Positions 17,241 through 26,295 of a stretch of 64,000 nucleotides of DNA are shown piece by piece. The position numbers and the translations under genes were made by a program. This DNA is from Hyphomicrobiales bacterium. GTDB taxonomy: Bacteria > Pseudomonadota > Alphaproteobacteria > Rhizobiales > Phreatobacteraceae. Position 1 is the first letter of the stretch. Every line of letters begins with the position of its first letter. Below the pieces are notes generated by a model. It had not been told where the DNA came from. It saw only the letters and a list, made by a program, of their open reading frames with translations, and ran no database searches. Location of the stretch: the NCBI GenBank assembly GCA_017304475.1, contig JAFKKV010000009.1, forward strand, positions 434,001 through 498,000. The letters are read 5' to 3'.

Positions 17241-17960
17241 CTAATCGCGGCTCATCACCAGCGGCCGGTTGTCGGCCGGCACCTTGGTCCAGCGCCCGTC
17301 CGGATCGCGCTTGAACGACAGCACGGTCGCACCACCCTGGATGACCAGCAATTCGCGCTCCAGGCGCCAGCTGGTGAGGCCGAGTGCCGCGACGGAGCGC
17401 TCGCAGCCCTCGGCCACGTCGAGGGCGAAACGCTGTTCGAGAGGCCCGGCGCCGGCCGCCAGCTCCGGCTTGAATGTCAGGCTGCAGAGCGCCCGTCCGC
17501 GCGGCTGGCCGAGCGTCCACAGGCCGGTGATCTCGTCGGCGGTGGGCAATGCCGTGCCGGCGAGCCCCCGATTGGTCAGGAAATAGACGCTCGGATCGCC
17601 CGGCCGCAGCGCCTCGAAAATGCCGACCTCGGTCTCGCCGAAATCGAAGGTGGCGGCCCCGGCCTGATCGAGCCACTGGATATTGCCGTTGGCCGTCACG
17701 CTCCATGCCGAGATGGTCGTCACCGCCGGGAAAATGCCGGCGCAGCCCGGGCCGAAGGCAAGGCCGAAGCCGGAGCCGTTCCGCTCCGGCTTGAAGGTGA
17801 CGTCGCATTTGCGGTCGCCGGCCGGGTTGGACAGTTCCCAGGGCCCGACAATGCGGTCGATCTGGGCGGGCGATGCCGCCGGCTGCGCCGGCGCCTGGGC
17901 GCCGGCCGAGCCGATGGGCCAGAAAAGGAGGGCGGCGAAGACCAGCTGACGCATGGACAT
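17241..17960 (-). CDS. Secreted protein with two AprI/Inh-like protease-inhibitor domains
   Basis: A Sec signal peptide (about residues 1-21, ending GSAGAQA) is followed by two similar domains of about 100 residues. Each starts with a Trp motif (IVGPWELSNP; ITGLWTLGQP) and has paired Cys residues (KCDVTF...GPGCAG; LCSLTF...AEGCER), a later Trp and a beta-strand pattern. This resembles the AprI/Inh family of metalloprotease inhibitors, which work in the periplasm. Inh proteins usually have one domain, so the duplication is notable. I chose the ATG at 17960; the frame is open upstream but that part is antisense to mtgA. Confidence 0.65.
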   Translation of the reverse strand: MSMRQLVFAALLFWPIGSAGAQAPAQPAASPAQIDRIVGPWELSNPAGDRKCDVTFKPERNGSGFGLAFGPGCAGIFPAVTTISAWSVTANGNIQWLDQAGAATFDFGETEVGIFEALRPGDPSVYFLTNRGLAGTALPTADEITGLWTLGQPRGRALCSLTFKPELAAGAGPLEQRFALDVAEGCERSVAALGLTSWRLERELLVIQGGATVLSFKRDPDGRWTKVPADNRPLVMSRD

Positions 17961-18012
17961 GATTGTGACCGCGGCCATGCGAGGCGTCCAGCCCGGGGCA
18001 GATGCTGCGGCG

Positions 18013-18684
18013 TCAGCCGAGGCAGTCCGCCGTGGCCACCGCCGCGCGGCGGGTGATGATCGCGGCCTTCCGCCGCACCCCTGGCCCCGGCTGGCGGGCG
18101 TCGCGCTCGATCGGGTTCGGCAGCACTGAGACCAGGAGCGCCGCCTCGGCCGGCGACAGTCGCGCCGCCGGCTTGTTGAAGGCGCGCCGGCTGCCTGCCT
18201 CGATGCCGAATTCGCCGTTCGGCCCCCATTCGGCAATGTTGAGATAGACCTCCATCATGCGCCGTTTCGACCAGATGAGATCGATCACCAGGGCGAGTGG
18301 AATTTCCAGGCCCTTGCGCAAATAGGCGGTCGGGCCGCTGTCGCCCTGCCAGAGGAACAGATTGCGGGCGACCTGCATGGACAGGGTCGAGGCGCCGCGC
18401 GACGGGCCGTCCTCGTCCTGCATCACCGCCTGCAGCTCGCGCCAGTCGACGCCCCAATGTTCGCAGAACCGCGCATCCTCCGAGGCGATCAGCGCGCGCG
18501 GCACGGCGCGCGACACGTCGGCGAGCGATACCGCGACCCGGTCCACCCGCTCGCCGGTGAGCTTGCGCCAGGCCATCAGGGTCGAGACCGGCGTGACGAC
18601 GGTGTAGACCAGAGCGAATATCACCGGCGCCGCGACGAGGATCGCGATGACGAGCCGGGTGCGGCGGAGAAGGCGCGATATCAT
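18013..18684 (-). CDS. mtgA: Monofunctional biosynthetic peptidoglycan transglycosylase
   Basis: Polymerises lipid II into glycan strands at the inner membrane. One N-terminal membrane segment (about residues 8-30) is followed by the glycosyltransferase family 51 domain with the catalytic Glu in ALIASEDARFCEHWGVDW, then RGASTLSMQVARNLFL, KGLEIPLALVID and YLNIAEWGPNGEFGIEAGS. No transpeptidase domain is present. The ATG at 18684 shares a CATG palindrome with the start of the divergent DUF429 gene. The frame is open further upstream, but that stretch is antisense to DUF429. Confidence 0.92.
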   Translation of the reverse strand: MISRLLRRTRLVIAILVAAPVIFALVYTVVTPVSTLMAWRKLTGERVDRVAVSLADVSRAVPRALIASEDARFCEHWGVDWRELQAVMQDEDGPSRGASTLSMQVARNLFLWQGDSGPTAYLRKGLEIPLALVIDLIWSKRRMMEVYLNIAEWGPNGEFGIEAGSRRAFNKPAARLSPAEAALLVSVLPNPIERDARQPGPGVRRKAAIITRRAAVATADCLG

Positions 18685-19426
18685 GCCGGAGAGGGATCCC
18701 GATGGTTCAGCCACAGTCGTTCGCGGCGTCGATGGATGCAAGGGCGGCTGGATCGCCGTGACGATCGCGGCCACCGGCCCGATCCTGCCCGATGTGGCGG
18801 TGCGGGCGCATTTCGCCGACCTGATCGCCGATGCCGGCATCATCGCCGTCGACATGCCGATCGGCCTGCCGGACCGGGCCGGGCGCGGCGGCCGCGGCCC
18901 GGAAAGCCATGTCCGGCCGCATCTGGGCGAGCGCCAGTCCTCGGTCTTCTCGCTGCCTTCGCGCAGCGCCGTGTACGAGCACGATTATTGGGAGGCCTGC
19001 AAAGCCGCGCTCGCGACATCGGATCCGCCGCGCAAAGTGTCGAAACAGGCGTTTTTCCTGTTCGCCAAGATCCGTGAGATCGACCAGCTGATGCGGGCCG
19101 ATCCGGCGCTGGCCCGGCGCGTCTTCGAAGTCCATCCCGAACTCGCCTTCTGGCGGCTCAACGGCGAGAAGGCCGTGGCCCTGCCGAAAAAGGTCAAATC
19201 GGCGGCCCATCAGCCGGGCCTTGCCTTGCGCCGCGCCATCCTGACGTCCCATGGCTTTCCCCCGGCCTTTCTCGACAAGGCGCCGCGTGGCGCCGGCGCC
19301 GACGATCTGCTCGATGCCTCAGTCAACGCCCTGATCGCGCGGCGGTTGCATGCTGGCCTGGCGCGACCCTTTCCGGATCCGCCGCTCAGCGATGCATTCG
19401 GCCTGACCATGGCGATCTGGGCTTGA
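18683..19426 (+). CDS. DUF429 family protein
   Basis: DUF429 proteins have an RNase H-like fold and a putative nuclease or hydrolase role. Seen here: the N-terminal VRGVDGCKGGWIAV, the acidic strand VDMPIGLPD, PSRSAVYEHDYWEAC, VFEVHPELAFWRLNG and the C-terminal ADDLLDASVNALIARR. All are typical. The ATG at 18683 overlaps the divergent mtgA start. It is followed after 48 bases by a dehydratase gene. Confidence 0.83.
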   Translation: MPERDPDGSATVVRGVDGCKGGWIAVTIAATGPILPDVAVRAHFADLIADAGIIAVDMPIGLPDRAGRGGRGPESHVRPHLGERQSSVFSLPSRSAVYEHDYWEACKAALATSDPPRKVSKQAFFLFAKIREIDQLMRADPALARRVFEVHPELAFWRLNGEKAVALPKKVKSAAHQPGLALRRAILTSHGFPPAFLDKAPRGAGADDLLDASVNALIARRLHAGLARPFPDPPLSDAFGLTMAIWA

Positions 19427-19474
19427 CCCGGAGCGGCGAAACGGCTCCCGTCGCTGCCCGAAACGGGAAAGATC

Positions 19475-20410
19475 ATGCTGACACCTGACGATATCCGCGC
19501 CGCCCATGCCCGCATCACCGGCCATGTCAGGCGGACCCCGACGCTCGCGCTGGACGCCGACACGTTCGGCCTCGGCATCCCCGTGTCGATGAAGCTCGAA
19601 TTCCTGCAGGTGACCGGCACGTTCAAGGCGCGCGGCGCGTTCAACACGCTGCTCGGCGTGGCGCTGCCCGAGGCCGGCGTCTGCGCGGCGTCGGGCGGCA
19701 ATCACGGCATCGCGGTGGCCTATGCCGCGGCCAAGCTCGGCATTCCCGCCCGCATCTTCGTTCCCGAGATCTCGTCGCCGGCCAAGATCGCGCGCATCCG
19801 CGAGACCGGCGCCGACCTGGTCGTCGGTGGCGCGCGTTATGCCGACGCGCTGGCGGCCTGCGAGGCCTATGCGGCGTCGAGCGGCGCCCATTCGGTCCAT
19901 GCCTATGACGCCTGGCCGACCATGGCGGGGCAGGGCACCGTCGGGCTCGAATGGGAAGAAGATGCCGGCGGCCTCGACACCGTGCTGGTGGCGGTCGGCG
20001 GCGGCGGCCTGATTTCCGGCATTGCCCGCTGGTTCGACGGCCGGGTGAAGGTGGTCGGGGTCGAGCCGGAAGGCTCGCGGGCGCTGCATGCAGCACTTGC
20101 CGCCGGCCATCCCGTCGATGTCGAGGTCAATTCGGTCGCGGCCGACTCGCTCGGCGCCAAGAACGTGCTGACGCGGGTTCACGAGGTGGCGGCGCGTCAT
20201 GTCGACAGTGTCGTGCTGGTGCCCGACGAGGCGATCCGCGAGGCACAGCGCCGGCTCTGGCTGTCGCTGCGGGCGGCGGCCGAGCCGGGCGGCGCGGCGG
20301 CGCTCGCCGCCTTGATCGCCGGGGCCTATCGGCCGGCGCCCGGCGAACGGGTCGGAGTGCTCGCCTGCGGCGCCAATGTCGACCTGGCGAGCCTTGCTGC
20401 GCTGGTTTGA
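19475..20410 (+). CDS. PLP-dependent threonine/serine dehydratase-like enzyme
   Basis: Fold-type II PLP enzyme that deaminates threonine/serine or racemises serine. Visible motifs are the PLP-Lys in TGTFKARGAFN (about residue 52), SGGNHGIAVAYAA, the phosphate loop VGGGGLISGIA, and a C-terminal SxxCGAN-like LACGANVDL. At 311 residues it has no ACT regulatory domain, so it is catabolic type rather than IlvA. The specific substrate is not determined. Confidence 0.87.
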   Translation: MLTPDDIRAAHARITGHVRRTPTLALDADTFGLGIPVSMKLEFLQVTGTFKARGAFNTLLGVALPEAGVCAASGGNHGIAVAYAAAKLGIPARIFVPEISSPAKIARIRETGADLVVGGARYADALAACEAYAASSGAHSVHAYDAWPTMAGQGTVGLEWEEDAGGLDTVLVAVGGGGLISGIARWFDGRVKVVGVEPEGSRALHAALAAGHPVDVEVNSVAADSLGAKNVLTRVHEVAARHVDSVVLVPDEAIREAQRRLWLSLRAAAEPGGAAALAALIAGAYRPAPGERVGVLACGANVDLASLAALV

Positions 20411-20528
20411 CGCGGCGCCGGCCATCGGTTGCACCGATCCGTGATCGGCCGGCAAGGCCGGCGAGGTGGCCTTCCGTGACAATCGTGTTACCTTGTGCGG
20501 TGCAGGGTGCCACGAACCGGAGCGGTCA

Positions 20529-23201
20529 TTGAGCGACGGCACGAATAGCGAGAGGCAGGCCGCAGGGCCCGGACATGGGCCGGCGCTCGGCCACACCATC
20601 GATCGCGCCCGGCTGGTCATCCTGTGGGAACGCATCTGGCCGCGCCTGGTGCTGTTTCTCGGCATTTTCGGCGGCGTGCTGGCGGTATCCTGGCTGGGCT
20701 TCTGGCAGGTCGTGCCCTATTGGGCGCGCTTCGGCGGCGTCGTCTTCGTGCTCGGCCTGCTGGTCCTCGCCGCCTGGCCGCTCCTGACCATCCGGCGGCC
20801 GACCGACCAGGACGCCCTGCGCCGCGTCGATCGCGCGACCGGCGGCGGCCACAGGCCGGCCTCGGCGCTCGCCGACGAACTGGCGACCCGCGACGATCCC
20901 TTCGCCAGGGCCCTGTGGGAAGAGCATCGGGCGCGCGTGCTGGCGGCGACCGGCCGGCTCAAGACCGGCATTCCCATGCCGCGCATGGCCAATCTCGACC
21001 GCTACGCGATCCGGTCGCTGGCGCTGCTGCTCATCGTTCCCGCCTATTTCCTGGCCGGCGACGAGCGCATGGCGCGGCTGATGACCGCCTTCGACTGGCG
21101 CGCGCCGCCGGCGCCGATCACCTATCGGGTCGATGCCTGGGTGACCCCGCCGACCTATACCGGACGGCCGCCGCTGATCCTGCCGACCCGCCGCTCGACC
21201 GAGCCGGCGGCGCCGCGCGAGGCCGTGCCCGACATCTTCAAGGTTCCGGCCGGCTCGATCGTCACGCTGCGCGTCACCGGGCTCGCCAATGTCGATATCC
21301 ACGCCGATGGCGGCGTCGCCCCGGCGCCCGCGCCGGATGGCAAGGGAGCGGTGCCGACGCCTCCGGCCGGGCTCGCCGAGACCCGCTGGCTGATCGCCAA
21401 GGACGGCCAGCTGACCTTGCGCGGCACCGGCGCCGAGCCGCTCGACTGGCGTTTCGAGGCGCTGATCGACCAGGCGCCGACGATTGCTTTCGAGCGCGAT
21501 CCGCAATCCGATCAGCGCAACCAGCTGCTGCTCTCCTACAAGCTCGAGGACGATTACGGCGTCACCGAAGCCGAGGCACGCTTCCAGCTGGCGCCCTCGG
21601 CGACGGCCTTGCAGCGGCCGGGCGCCCGGCCACTGGCCGAATTGCCGCCGATCCCGCTTGCCCTGCCGCAGGCGCGCACCCGCCATGGCTCCGGCCAGAC
21701 CACCCGTGATTTCGTCGGCCATCCCTTTGCCGGGCTGCAGGTGGCGGTGACGCTGCATGCCAAGGACGATGCCGGCAATGAGGGGCGCTCCGATACGGTG
21801 GTGACGGCGCTACCGCAACGGACCTTCGCCAAGCCGGTGCCGCGCGCCCTGGTCGAACAGCGGCGCATCCTGGCGCTCGATGCCAATGCCCGGCCGCGGG
21901 TCGCGCGCGCGCTCGAGGCGCTGACCACCGCGCCCGACGTCTTCGGCATGGAGACCTCGGTCTATCTCGGCCTGCGCACGGCCTATTTCCGGCTGGCGCG
22001 GGCCTCGAGCGACGCCCAGCTCACCGAGGTGATGGATTATCTCTGGGATATCGCCGTCCGGATCGAGGACGGCGACGTGTCGGAGGCCGAGCGGGCGGTG
22101 CAGGCGGCGGCCGAGCGGCTGCGCCAGGCGATCGAGCGCGGCGCGTCGGATGAGGAAATCCGCCGGCTGTCGCAGGACCTGCGCCAGGCCATGGACCGGC
22201 TGATGCGCGAGCTCACCGAGCAGGCGCTGCGCAATCGCCAGGACGGCCAGAACCAGCAGCAGGCCCAGCGCGACCCGAACACCCGCACGGTCCGGCCGCA
22301 GGACCTGCGCGACATGCTGAACCGCATCGAGAATCTCGCCCGCAACGGCGCGCGCGACCAGGCGCAGCGGCTGATGCAGGAGCTGCAGCAGATGCTGCAG
22401 GGCCTGCAGGCGGGCCGCCAGCAGCAACAGCAGCAGGGCGACGGCACCGAGCAGGGCGAGAATGCGCTCGACCAGCTCTCCGACATGATCCGCCGCCAGC
22501 AGCAATTGCGCGACCAGACCTTCCGCCGCGGCCAGGAGCAGCGGCGCGCCCAGCGCGGACAGCAGCAGCAGCGCCCGAACCAGCGCGGCCAGCAGGGTCA
22601 GCCCGGCCAGGATGGCCAGCCGCAGCCGGGCCAGGGCGACCAGCAGGGCGACGGCACGCCGGGCTTCTCGGAGCTCGGCGAGAACCAGCGGCAATTGCGC
22701 GAATTGCTCGATCAGCTGCGCGATCAGCTCGGCCAGCAGGGCGACCAGGGCGATTCACCCGGCGGACGCGAGGCCGAACAGGGCCTGGGCAATGCCGGGC
22801 GTGCCATGCGCGAGGCCGAAGGCGCGCTTGGCCGCGGCGACGGCCAGGGCGCCACCGATGCGCAGGGCCGGGCGCTCAGGAGCCTGCAGCAGGGCGCGCA
22901 GGGGCTCGCCCAGCAGATGCAGGAAGGCCAGGGCCAGCAGGGCCAGGGCAACCAGCAGGGCCAGCCCGGCAATCGCTCCGGCCAGGCCGGCAGCCAGGAC
23001 TACGATCCGCTGGGACGTCCGACCCGCGGCCGCGAGGCCAATGAGAATTCCAATGTCCGCATTCCCAATGCCGGCGAGGGTGCGGCCCAGCGCGCCCAGC
23101 GGGTTCTGGAGGAACTGCGCCGGCGCCTGTCGGATCCGGACCGGCCGCAGCTGGAAATGGACTATATCGAGCGGCTGTTGCGCGGCCTGCAGATCCAGTA
23201 G
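20529..23201 (+). CDS. TIGR02302/DUF4175 family membrane protein
   Basis: Large alphaproteobacterial protein of unknown function, about 890 residues. It has two N-terminal membrane segments (about residues 25-75), a third near 160-175, a beta-rich middle and a long low-complexity tail rich in Gln, Gly, Asp and Arg (roughly residues 590-850). The tail holds repeated GQQG/GQGQ runs and ends in a conserved-looking segment (RRLSDPDRPQLEMDYIERLL). I prefer the TTG at 20529 because ggag lies six bases upstream; a GTG at 20466 would add 21 residues. Family members are often next to lysA, which is absent here. Confidence 0.85.
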   Translation: MSDGTNSERQAAGPGHGPALGHTIDRARLVILWERIWPRLVLFLGIFGGVLAVSWLGFWQVVPYWARFGGVVFVLGLLVLAAWPLLTIRRPTDQDALRRVDRATGGGHRPASALADELATRDDPFARALWEEHRARVLAATGRLKTGIPMPRMANLDRYAIRSLALLLIVPAYFLAGDERMARLMTAFDWRAPPAPITYRVDAWVTPPTYTGRPPLILPTRRSTEPAAPREAVPDIFKVPAGSIVTLRVTGLANVDIHADGGVAPAPAPDGKGAVPTPPAGLAETRWLIAKDGQLTLRGTGAEPLDWRFEALIDQAPTIAFERDPQSDQRNQLLLSYKLEDDYGVTEAEARFQLAPSATALQRPGARPLAELPPIPLALPQARTRHGSGQTTRDFVGHPFAGLQVAVTLHAKDDAGNEGRSDTVVTALPQRTFAKPVPRALVEQRRILALDANARPRVARALEALTTAPDVFGMETSVYLGLRTAYFRLARASSDAQLTEVMDYLWDIAVRIEDGDVSEAERAVQAAAERLRQAIERGASDEEIRRLSQDLRQAMDRLMRELTEQALRNRQDGQNQQQAQRDPNTRTVRPQDLRDMLNRIENLARNGARDQAQRLMQELQQMLQGLQAGRQQQQQQGDGTEQGENALDQLSDMIRRQQQLRDQTFRRGQEQRRAQRGQQQQRPNQRGQQGQPGQDGQPQPGQGDQQGDGTPGFSELGENQRQLRELLDQLRDQLGQQGDQGDSPGGREAEQGLGNAGRAMREAEGALGRGDGQGATDAQGRALRSLQQGAQGLAQQMQEGQGQQGQGNQQGQPGNRSGQAGSQDYDPLGRPTRGREANENSNVRIPNAGEGAAQRAQRVLEELRRRLSDPDRPQLEMDYIERLLRGLQIQ

Positions 23202-23240
23202 CCGGTCGCCCCGCATGACGTGGGGACGGCCAGGCGCGCG

Positions 23241-23942
23241 TCAGGAATCGTCCCTGGCGCCGCTGGTGTTCCAGCCGCTGATCCATTCTTGCCGCAGGCG
23301 GTCGCCTTCGCCTTTGAAGAAGCCGTCGCGCGCGGCGCAGCGCTCCACCCGGTCGGAGCGGAAATTGCGGCGGGCCTGGCGCAATTCGCACCAGGCGACG
23401 ATATTGGCGGTCTCCGAATAGTAGATCAGCGCCACCGGCCAGATGGTCCGCTCGGTCGCGCGGCCCTGTTCGTCGCGATAGGCCAGATCGAGCTTGCGCT
23501 CATCGCGGATGGCGCGGCGCACCAGAGCGAGGTCGAGGCCGGCAGGCGTGGGCGCGACCGAACCCCAGGCATGCAGCGCATTGGCATGCAGCGCCTGGCG
23601 CAGCGGCGGCGGCACCGCTCCGCCGATCTTGGCGCCGACCCGTTTGGCGGCCTCTTTCAGTTCGTGGTCGCCGGTGCGTTCCAGCAGCGCCAGAGCGAGG
23701 ACGAGCGCTTCCATTTCCTCGATCGAAAACATCAGCGGCGGCAGGTCGAAGCCCGGCCGCATGATGTAGCCGACGCCGCGATCACCCTCGATCGGCACAC
23801 GCATGGCCTGGAGCGCCAGGATGTCGCGATAGACGGTGCGCTGGCTGACCTCCAGCGCGCCGGCGATCGCCGCAGCGGTCACCGAGCCGCGGGCATGCCG
23901 CAAGGTCTGAACGATCTCGAACAGGCGCGAGGCTTTCGGCAC
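23241..23942 (-). CDS. HTH/WYL-domain transcriptional regulator (YafY type)
   Basis: N-terminal HTH_11 winged helix (about residues 5-60: LFEIVQTLRHARG...LEVSQRTVYRDILALQ) followed by a WYL ligand-binding domain (about 135-230). The start is a GTG at 23942 with a gggaggg site. It is divergent from the LysE-type exporter gene, which it may regulate. The ligand is unknown. Confidence 0.88.
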   Translation of the reverse strand: MPKASRLFEIVQTLRHARGSVTAAAIAGALEVSQRTVYRDILALQAMRVPIEGDRGVGYIMRPGFDLPPLMFSIEEMEALVLALALLERTGDHELKEAAKRVGAKIGGAVPPPLRQALHANALHAWGSVAPTPAGLDLALVRRAIRDERKLDLAYRDEQGRATERTIWPVALIYYSETANIVAWCELRQARRNFRSDRVERCAARDGFFKGEGDRLRQEWISGWNTSGARDDS

Positions 23943-24080
23943 GGCTCCCTCCCGATTCGTTCAGTGTCGCTGCGGCTCCTGACAGCAGGTGTCAGTTGGC
24001 CCGGTTTATACACCGCCGCAACAGCTTGAAAAATCGAAGCTTCGCCGGATCCACGGCGAACCTGGCGGCGGACAACTGAC

Positions 24081-24710
24081 ATGGCTTATGGCGAAAATCT
24101 CTGGCTCTTCTTCGTGCTGCTGTTCGGCATCATCATCGTGCCGGGCATGGACATGGTGTTCGTGCTGGCCAATTCATTGGCCGGCGGGCGGCGCCAGGGG
24201 CTCGCCGCGACCGCCGGCATCATGGCCGGCGGCCTCTGTCACGGGCTTTATGCCGCGCTCGGCGTAGGCCTGGTCCTGCGGCTGGTTCCAGGCCTGTTCA
24301 ACCTGCTGCTGCTCGCCGGCGCCGGCTATATCGTCTGGATCGGCTGGTCGTTGCTGCGCAGTTCGCTCGTGCTCGGCGCGCTCGGCAGCCCGCCGCCGCG
24401 TTCGCCCTGGATCAGCTTCCGGCAAGGCATCGTCACCAGCCTGCTCAACCCCAAGGCCTATCTGTTCATGCTGGCGGTCTACCCGCAGTTCCTGAAGCCC
24501 GAATTCGGCCCGATCTGGGCGCAGGCCGTGGTCATGGCGGCGCTGACCGCGGTGACGCAATTCGCCGTCTATGGCGGGCTGGCGCTCGCGGGAAGCCGTG
24601 GCCGGGACTGGCTTGCCGCCGGTTCGGCGAGGACCGCGAGCCTTGGCCGCGGCGCCGGGATCGTGCTGATCGCGGTGGCTGTGGTGACCGCATGGCGCGG
24701 GTTGAGTTGA
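24081..24710 (+). CDS. LysE-family amino-acid/metabolite exporter
   Basis: Inner-membrane exporter of the LysE/RhtB family, 209 residues with about six membrane segments. Motifs include PGMDMVFVLANSLAGGRRQG near the start and SLLNPKAYLFMLAVYPQF in the middle, both family signatures. It is divergent from a WYL regulator with a 138-base shared promoter region. The substrate cannot be deduced. Confidence 0.88.
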   Translation: MAYGENLWLFFVLLFGIIIVPGMDMVFVLANSLAGGRRQGLAATAGIMAGGLCHGLYAALGVGLVLRLVPGLFNLLLLAGAGYIVWIGWSLLRSSLVLGALGSPPPRSPWISFRQGIVTSLLNPKAYLFMLAVYPQFLKPEFGPIWAQAVVMAALTAVTQFAVYGGLALAGSRGRDWLAAGSARTASLGRGAGIVLIAVAVVTAWRGLS

Positions 24711-24751
24711 AGCATCATCAACGGTGATTGAAGCCTTGCATCAAGGATAGC

Positions 24752-24791
24752 GGTCCTTCGAGGCTCGCTTCGCTCGCACCTCAGGATGAGG
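24752..24791 (+). repeat. Dispersed repeat family A, copy 3
   Basis: Nearly the same sequence as 5085-5125, with gctcgcttcgctcgc as its centre. It faces copy 4 at 24878-24916. No gene is seen in the 24711-24960 gap. Confidence 0.82.
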
Positions 24792-24877
24792 ATTGTTAGT
24801 GAATTGCAGAGGCCTTGCTCATGATGCCTTGACCACGGCGCGCATTTGTCACCACCACTCCTGCAATACTCCCCGCC

Positions 24878-24916
24878 CCTCATCCTGAGGTGTGAGTGAA
24901 GCGAGCCTCGAAGGAC
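24878..24916 (-). repeat. Dispersed repeat family A, copy 4 (inverted)
   Basis: Inverted partner of copy 3, beginning cctcatcctgagg and ending gcctcgaaggac. It is shortened in its centre (tgtgagtgaagcgag). Confidence 0.82.
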
Positions 24917-24960
24917 GGCCGAGCTTTGTGCAGGGTGCTCCGATCCGAAGCGATCGCGCT

Positions 24961-26037
24961 CTAGACTTGGGCGCTTGTAAGCTCCCAGGCCTCGCCCGGG
25001 CGGATCGCGCGGAACCGGTCGGCCGCGATGTCCCTGGCCTTGAGCGCCTCGGCGAGAGCTGCGCGCGGCGCCTCGATCGGTTCGTTGGTCAATTGCACCG
25101 TGCCCCAGTGGTGGGCCAGCGCATGGCGCGCGCCGCAATCGAGCATGACCTGCACCGCCTCTTCCGGGTTCATGTGCTGGTCGCGCATGAACCAGCGCGG
25201 CTCATAGGCGCCGATCGGCAGGATGGCGAGGCGGAAGTCGCCGAAACGGGCCCGGGCGGCGCGGAAATGGTGGCCGTCGCCATAACCGGTATCGCCGATA
25301 TGGTAGATGTGGCCGGCCGGCGTCTCGATGATGAAGGCGGCCCACAGCGCCTTGTTGCGATCGAACAGGCCGCGCGCGGTCCAGTGCCGCATCGGCGCCA
25401 GGTGCACGGCCATGCCGTTGCCGATCTCGACCCGGTCGCCCCAATCATAGGCCTCGGCGCGGATCGCCTGGTCATGGCCCTTCATGATGGTGTCCTGGCC
25501 GAGCGGCGTGATCACGCGCGGCGCATGGGCGGCCGCGAGCCGCGACAGCGTGGCGAGGTCCAGATGGTCGTAATGGCCGTGGCTGACCAGCACCAGATCG
25601 ATCTTCGGCAGGTCCTCGAAACGGATCCCCGGCGGATTGACCCGTTTCGGACCCAGGAAGGACAAGGGCGAGAAGCGTTCCGACCAGACCGGATCCAGCA
25701 GGATGTTCAGGCCGCGGGTTTGCAGAAGGAAGCTGGCATGTCCCGCATAGCTGAGCCGGATCGCGTCGCCGTCGACGCGCGCCGGCGGCGTATCGAACTG
25801 GTCGAGCGGCCAGGCGCCCGGCCAGCGCGCCCGCGGGTCGGAGCCGAATTGCCAGCGCAGCAGATCCGACAGCGGCCGGGGGGCGGCGCCATGCGGGTCG
25901 AAGAAGCGGGTGCCGTCGAAATGATCGGAAACCGGCCCGGAATAATAGGGGTTGGACCCGGCCGCGAGCAGCGCGCCCGCCCCGGCGACGAAGGGGAGCG
26001 AGGCGAAGGAGGCGAGAATGCCGCGTCGGGTCGGCAT
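24961..26037 (-). CDS. Tat-exported metallo-beta-lactamase-fold hydrolase (NAPE-PLD-like)
   Basis: The N-terminus PTRRGILASFASLPFVAGAGALLAAGS looks like a twin-arginine signal or anchor. The metallo-hydrolase core shows SYAGHASFLLQT, LLDPVWSERFSPLSFLGPKR, the zinc motif VSHGHYDHLD, later metal ligands in MRHWTARG and IGDTGYGDGHHF, and LAHHWGTVQL. This layout is that of the NAPE-PLD/UlaG-like group, whose members hydrolyse phosphodiesters or lactones. Probably periplasmic. It lies 6 bases after moaD on the same strand, but a functional link is not obvious. Confidence 0.87.
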   Translation of the reverse strand: MPTRRGILASFASLPFVAGAGALLAAGSNPYYSGPVSDHFDGTRFFDPHGAAPRPLSDLLRWQFGSDPRARWPGAWPLDQFDTPPARVDGDAIRLSYAGHASFLLQTRGLNILLDPVWSERFSPLSFLGPKRVNPPGIRFEDLPKIDLVLVSHGHYDHLDLATLSRLAAAHAPRVITPLGQDTIMKGHDQAIRAEAYDWGDRVEIGNGMAVHLAPMRHWTARGLFDRNKALWAAFIIETPAGHIYHIGDTGYGDGHHFRAARARFGDFRLAILPIGAYEPRWFMRDQHMNPEEAVQVMLDCGARHALAHHWGTVQLTNEPIEAPRAALAEALKARDIAADRFRAIRPGEAWELTSAQV

Positions 26038-26043
26038 GGCCGC

Positions 26044-26295
26044 TCAGCCGCCCGTCATCGGCGGAAAGAAGGCGACTTCCCTGGCGCCCTCAAGCGCTGC
26101 CGCCGGCTTGACGTGAACCTGGTCGATGGCGGCGCGGATCACCTTGGGGTTCTCGAAGGCATGGGCATATTCCTCGCCGCGCGCGCTGAGATGGGCGATC
26201 AGGTCGGCGACGGTCGTAACCGTCTCGGGCAACGCGATGGTTTCCTCGGCCTTGCCGATGCGCTCGCGCACCCAGGCGAAATAGAGAACCTTCAC
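26044..26295 (-). CDS. moaD: Molybdopterin synthase sulfur carrier subunit
   Basis: Small ubiquitin-fold protein (83 residues) that carries sulfur as a C-terminal thiocarboxylate for molybdopterin synthesis. It ends in the required Gly-Gly (AFFPPMTGG). The GTG start at 26295 overlaps the pgsA stop by 4 bases, giving translational coupling. The large subunit moaE is not in this window; mogA lies 14 kb away. Confidence 0.92.
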   Translation of the reverse strand: MKVLYFAWVRERIGKAEETIALPETVTTVADLIAHLSARGEEYAHAFENPKVIRAAIDQVHVKPAAALEGAREVAFFPPMTGG

